From Streptomyces cellulosae (GTDB taxonomy: Bacteria; Actinomycetota; Actinomycetes; Streptomycetales; Streptomycetaceae): a stretch of 64,000 bases of DNA. A model generated the notes under the pieces. That model had not been told where the DNA came from. It did not search any database and saw nothing but the letters and a program-made list of their open reading frames with translations. How positions within the stretch are numbered: position 1 is the stretch's first letter; every line of letters starts with the position of its first letter. The stretch spans positions 62,001 to 126,000 of the forward strand of contig NZ_JOEV01000028.1 in assembly GCF_000721105.1 (NCBI RefSeq), read 5' to 3'. Shown here in pieces: positions 61,067-64,000 of the stretch. A program made the translations under genes and the position numbers.

Positions 61067-62497
61067 ATGCCACCCCATCTCTCTGCGGACCACCCCGCCG
61101 CCCCACCGCCAGGACGCGGCTCGGTCGACGCGCTCATATCGCAGGCGCGCCGGCTCAAGGGCGAGGTGGACGCCGTGCGACGGGACACGCGGCCGGACGG
61201 CCCGGACCCGCGGGACCGATGGCAGCGTGCGCTGTACGACCTGGCGCTGCACCAACTCGACGACCTGGACGAGCACTTGGCGCAGCTGCGGGACGGCCCG
61301 CCGCCCGTGCCCGCCTCCCCCGAGGCGGCGCCCGCCGCCCTGACCGCGCCACCCGCTCCCCGGCGCGGCTCGCTGCTCAGCCGGGTCGGCAGCGCGGAGT
61401 GGAACCTCCTGACGGACGAAGCCAGTTGGTCCGGCGAGTTCTATCAGATCCTGGGCCGAGACCCGGCCGCGCCCCCGCTGACCCTCGACGAGCTGCCCTC
61501 CCTGGTGCTGGACGACGATCGGCCGAAGCTGACCGCGATGGTCACCGACTGCCTCGTCGACGCCAAGCCCATCGACGGGGAGTTCCGCGTCGCACGCCCG
61601 GACGGTGACGTTCGGACCGTGCACATGATGGGCGAGCCCGTGCTCGACACTGACGGCAGCACCGCCTCGATGTGGGCCGTGCTGCGGGACGTCAGCGAAC
61701 TGCGCCGCAGCCAACGGACGGTGGACGAGACCCGTGACTCGTTACAGCGTCACCGGCACCGCGCGCAGACCGAGCACCGGCTCGCGGTCGAGCTGCAGGA
61801 AGCCGTGCTGCCGCCGTGGCGCGGCTCCCTGCGGCTCCCGCACCAGGGCACCGAGACGCTCGACCTCGCGGCCCACTACCTGCCGTCGTCGACGAGCGCA
61901 CTCATCGGCGGCGACTGGTATGACGCCCTCGAACTCGCCGGCGGCGAGACCCTGCTCAGCGTCGGCGACCTCACCGGTCACGGAGTCGCCGTGACCTCGG
62001 GCATGGCGACCCTGCTGGGCGCCGTCCGCGGCATGGCGATGGCCGGCGCCCAGCCGGGTCAGCTCATGGCCTGGCTGAACCAGTTGCTCGACGCCACCGT
62101 GCAACCGGCGCTCGGCAGCGCGGTGTGCTGCCGCTACCGGCCCGGGACGCGCACCCTGGTCTGGGCGCAGGCCGGACACCCCGCCCCGCTGCTGTTCCGC
62201 GACGGGACGGGGCGCAGGCTGGCGGCACCGGCCGGTGTGCTGCTCGGCGCGACCTCCGGCGCCGTCTACGAGCAGGCCGAGGAGAGCCTGCGTCCGGACG
62301 ACCTTCTCCTGCTGCACACCGACGGGCTGGTGCCCGGGCACGGCCGCACCGAGTCCGTGAACCGTCTCCTCGACCTGGCCCCCCGATTCGGCGAGGCACG
62401 TACCGCACAGGACTGCGTGCGGATGATCGTGGAGGAGTTCGGCGAGGCCGAGCGCGAGGACGACGGGTGTGTGCTCGTCGCCAGGGTGACGTCGTAG
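61067..62497 (+). CDS. PAS domain-containing SpoIIE/PP2C phosphatase
   Basis: 476 aa, ATG 61067. N-terminal 100 residues are hydrophilic with a helical segment (RWQRALYDLALHQLDDLDEH). PAS-like domain about 105-210 (EWNLLTDEASWSGEFYQILG, GEFRVARPDGDVRTVHMMGE). Short coiled coil follows (RRSQRTVDETRDSLQRHRHR). SpoIIE domain 245-476 with metal Asp in GGDWYDALEL and VGDLTGHGVAVTSG, and LLLHTDGLVPGHGR. It would dephosphorylate an anti-sigma antagonist in a partner-switching pathway. Confidence 0.9.
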   Translation: MPPHLSADHPAAPPPGRGSVDALISQARRLKGEVDAVRRDTRPDGPDPRDRWQRALYDLALHQLDDLDEHLAQLRDGPPPVPASPEAAPAALTAPPAPRRGSLLSRVGSAEWNLLTDEASWSGEFYQILGRDPAAPPLTLDELPSLVLDDDRPKLTAMVTDCLVDAKPIDGEFRVARPDGDVRTVHMMGEPVLDTDGSTASMWAVLRDVSELRRSQRTVDETRDSLQRHRHRAQTEHRLAVELQEAVLPPWRGSLRLPHQGTETLDLAAHYLPSSTSALIGGDWYDALELAGGETLLSVGDLTGHGVAVTSGMATLLGAVRGMAMAGAQPGQLMAWLNQLLDATVQPALGSAVCCRYRPGTRTLVWAQAGHPAPLLFRDGTGRRLAAPAGVLLGATSGAVYEQAEESLRPDDLLLLHTDGLVPGHGRTESVNRLLDLAPRFGEARTAQDCVRMIVEEFGEAEREDDGCVLVARVTS

Positions 62498-62519
62498 AAC
62501 CACGCCGGCACGGTTGTCC

Positions 62520-64000
62520 TCATGCCGAGGCGCTGTTGCCGCCCCTGCCCTTCGGCTTCGGCAGCGCCAGTCTGATCTCCTCGCGCAGCTCGTGGATCCT
62601 CGGGTAGGTGGAGTACGCGGCGGTCAGCCGGTACATCTGGCCCAGCCGGTCCCAGGTGCGGCGTGAGGAGTTCGACCCCATCGCCATCAGGGCCAGCCGG
62701 GCGTACCGGTCCGCCTGTTCGGGGTCGTCCGCGATGAAGCAGGCGGAGGCCATGGACAGGTGATCGAAGATCTTCGACCGTTCCCGGCCGTCGTTGCGCA
62801 GGGCCAGCGCCTTCTCCGCGTAGTGCTGGGCGTGCACGGCCGCGCCCGGCTCGTGCTCGGCCAGCGTCCGGTAGGCCAGGGCCTGCATGCCGTACAGGTC
62901 CTCCTCCTTGAAGGTCTGCATCCAGCTCGGCGGTGGCACGTCGCCCCGGTCCGAGACGAAGAGGTCCTCCGCCTGTCCGAGGGTGCGGCGCATGGCCTGG
63001 CCCTTGCCCATGGACGCCTGGGCCCAGGCCTCGATGGTGTGGAGCATCGCCCTGGTGCGGGGCAGCACCTCCTCGCCGGAGCCCGACTGGGCGAGCTTCA
63101 TCAGGTCGAGCGCGTCGTCGGGCCGGCCCAGGTGCACCATCTGGCGAGCCGCTCGGGAGAGCGCCTCCCCGGCGCGGGGCCGGTCGCCGCCCTCTCTCGC
63201 GGCATGGGCGGCGATGACGAAGTACTTCTGGGCCGTGGGTTCCAGGCCGACGTCGTGCGACATCCAGCCCGCGAGGACGGCGAGGTTGGCGGCGACGCCC
63301 CACAGGCGCCGCTGCAGATGGTCGGGGTGTCGGTAGGCGAGCATGCCGCCCACCTCGTTGAGCTGGCCCACGACCGCCTTGCGCTGCAGCCCGCCGCCGC
63401 GGGCCGCGTCCCAGGCCCGGAAGACTTCGACGGCGCGTTCCAGTTCCTCGATCTCCTGCGACCCGATGGGAGCGGCCTCGTAGCGGTCGAACCCGGCGGG
63501 GTCGGCATGCAGGGGGTCGTCGAACTGGGGAGCGTCGGCGGTCAGGGCCGGATCGGTGTGCAGCCAGTCGTACATGGCGCTGCTGAGTGCGGATCCCGCG
63601 GCGAGCGCGGCGCCCGCGCCCACCAAGCCGCGTCGGTTGAGCATGAGGTCCATTCCCGTGAATTCGGTGAGGACCGCAGCAGTCCGCTCGGGCGCCCACG
63701 GCACTCCGTCGGGATCTTCCGTACTCCCGCCGCGTGGCCGTTTCCCCGCACGCCCGTGCCGGACCAGACCGAGGTCCTCGATGGTCACGACACGGCCGAG
63801 ACGCTCGGTGAACAGGGCCGCCAGCACCCGCGGCACCGGATCGCGCGGGATCTCTCCCATGTCGATCCACCGCCGCACCCGGGAGGTGTCGGTCGCCAGC
63901 TGGGGGTGGCCCATGGCCGCCGCCTGCTTGTTGACCAGCCTCGCGAGTTCACCTTTGGACCAGCCGGCCAGGCCGAACAGGTCCGCAAGGCGGGTGTTGG
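62520..64000 (-). CDS. nsdB: NsdA/NsdB-like TPR regulatory protein, 5' end beyond window
   Basis: About 493 codons lie in the window; the start is beyond 64000. N-terminal segment SKGELARLVNKQAAAMGHPQ and TDTSRVRRWIDMGEIPRDPV, PRVLAALFTERLGRVVTIED is the HTH-like motif of NsdA/NsdB. A long all-helical TPR region follows (RRLWGVAANLAVLAGWMSHD, AQKYFVIAAHAAREGGDRPR, LYGMQALAYRTLAEHEPGAA), ending PKPKGRGGNSASA. In S. coelicolor nsdA and nsdB repress antibiotic production and sporulation. The nsdB choice rests on remembered synteny. Confidence 0.8.
   Translation of the reverse strand, partial: NTRLADLFGLAGWSKGELARLVNKQAAAMGHPQLATDTSRVRRWIDMGEIPRDPVPRVLAALFTERLGRVVTIEDLGLVRHGRAGKRPRGGSTEDPDGVPWAPERTAAVLTEFTGMDLMLNRRGLVGAGAALAAGSALSSAMYDWLHTDPALTADAPQFDDPLHADPAGFDRYEAAPIGSQEIEELERAVEVFRAWDAARGGGLQRKAVVGQLNEVGGMLAYRHPDHLQRRLWGVAANLAVLAGWMSHDVGLEPTAQKYFVIAAHAAREGGDRPRAGEALSRAARQMVHLGRPDDALDLMKLAQSGSGEEVLPRTRAMLHTIEAWAQASMGKGQAMRRTLGQAEDLFVSDRGDVPPPSWMQTFKEEDLYGMQALAYRTLAEHEPGAAVHAQHYAEKALALRNDGRERSKIFDHLSMASACFIADDPEQADRYARLALMAMGSNSSRRTWDRLGQMYRLTAAYSTYPRIHELREEIRLALPKPKGRGGNSASA

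Overview
The window is one contiguous piece of a high-GC actinobacterial chromosome, almost certainly Streptomyces. The evidence is G/C-biased third codon positions, frequent GTG/TTG starts, an SsgA-like sporulation protein, SPW and GlsB membrane proteins, an NsdA/NsdB-type TPR regulator, an ECF sigma factor paired with a DGPF protein, and the block clpP3-clpP4-popR-sigma factor. From memory, the order of clpP3/clpP4/popR/sigL, a chiF-type GH19 chitinase and an nsdB-like gene resembles the right arm of the S. coelicolor chromosome. That synteny was not checked. No tRNA, rRNA, CRISPR array, transposase or phage module was seen.

Layout. 1-3.0 kb: a secreted GH27 alpha-galactosidase (cut by the left edge) behind a ROK repressor whose predicted leaderless promoter carries a dyad. 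3.1-9.1 kb: a secreted serine hydrolase, a TerD plus double-CAP fusion, an AIM24 protein, and a TPR protein translationally coupled to a polyprenyl synthase. 9.3-15.3 kb: a membrane pseudokinase, an F420-type LLM enzyme, a helix-turn-helix-like protein, an SsgA-like protein and small membrane or Ala-rich proteins. 15.3-25.4 kb: mostly single metabolic genes (aldo/keto reductase, class II cholesterol-oxidase-like flavoprotein, FAD monooxygenase, START protein, RNase H, VOC proteins, zinc ADH, SGNH lipoprotein, APH kinase). 25.5-30.3 kb: an epoxide hydrolase pseudogene, then the clpP3-clpP4 operon, convergent popR, a sigma-B/F-type factor and a convergent RsbW-like ATPase. 30.5-43 kb: small enzymes and regulators, a GH19 chitinase with the typical direct-repeat chitinase promoter, an aldehyde dehydrogenase, and an ECF/DGPF pair.

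44.2-50.9 kb is the most coherent system. Five co-directional genes (sfnG-like, DszC/MsuC-like, ssuE-like, sfnB-like, ssuD-like) could take dimethylsulfone through methanesulfinate and methanesulfonate to sulfite. Upstream lies a 27-codon leader peptide ending near a Cys-Cys pair, followed by a hairpin, and a divergent LysR gene. I read this as a cysteine-sensing attenuator on a sulfur-scavenging operon.

51-64 kb: membrane stress proteins, phosphotransferase, secreted two-domain protein, GNAT enzyme, deaminase, tripeptidyl-aminopeptidase-like hydrolase, a decayed MarR/thioesterase pair around an intact operator-like palindrome, a baeRF3-type protein, a PAS-SpoIIE phosphatase and an nsdB-like gene cut by the right edge.

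Recurring features are local gene decay (epoxide hydrolase, DUF1905, MarR, PaaI thioesterase, possibly the maltokinase-cap gene) and catalytically incomplete paralogs (ClpP4 lacking its His, a kinase lacking Lys/Asp/DFG). All functional calls rest on reading motifs and family resemblance; no database search was run.
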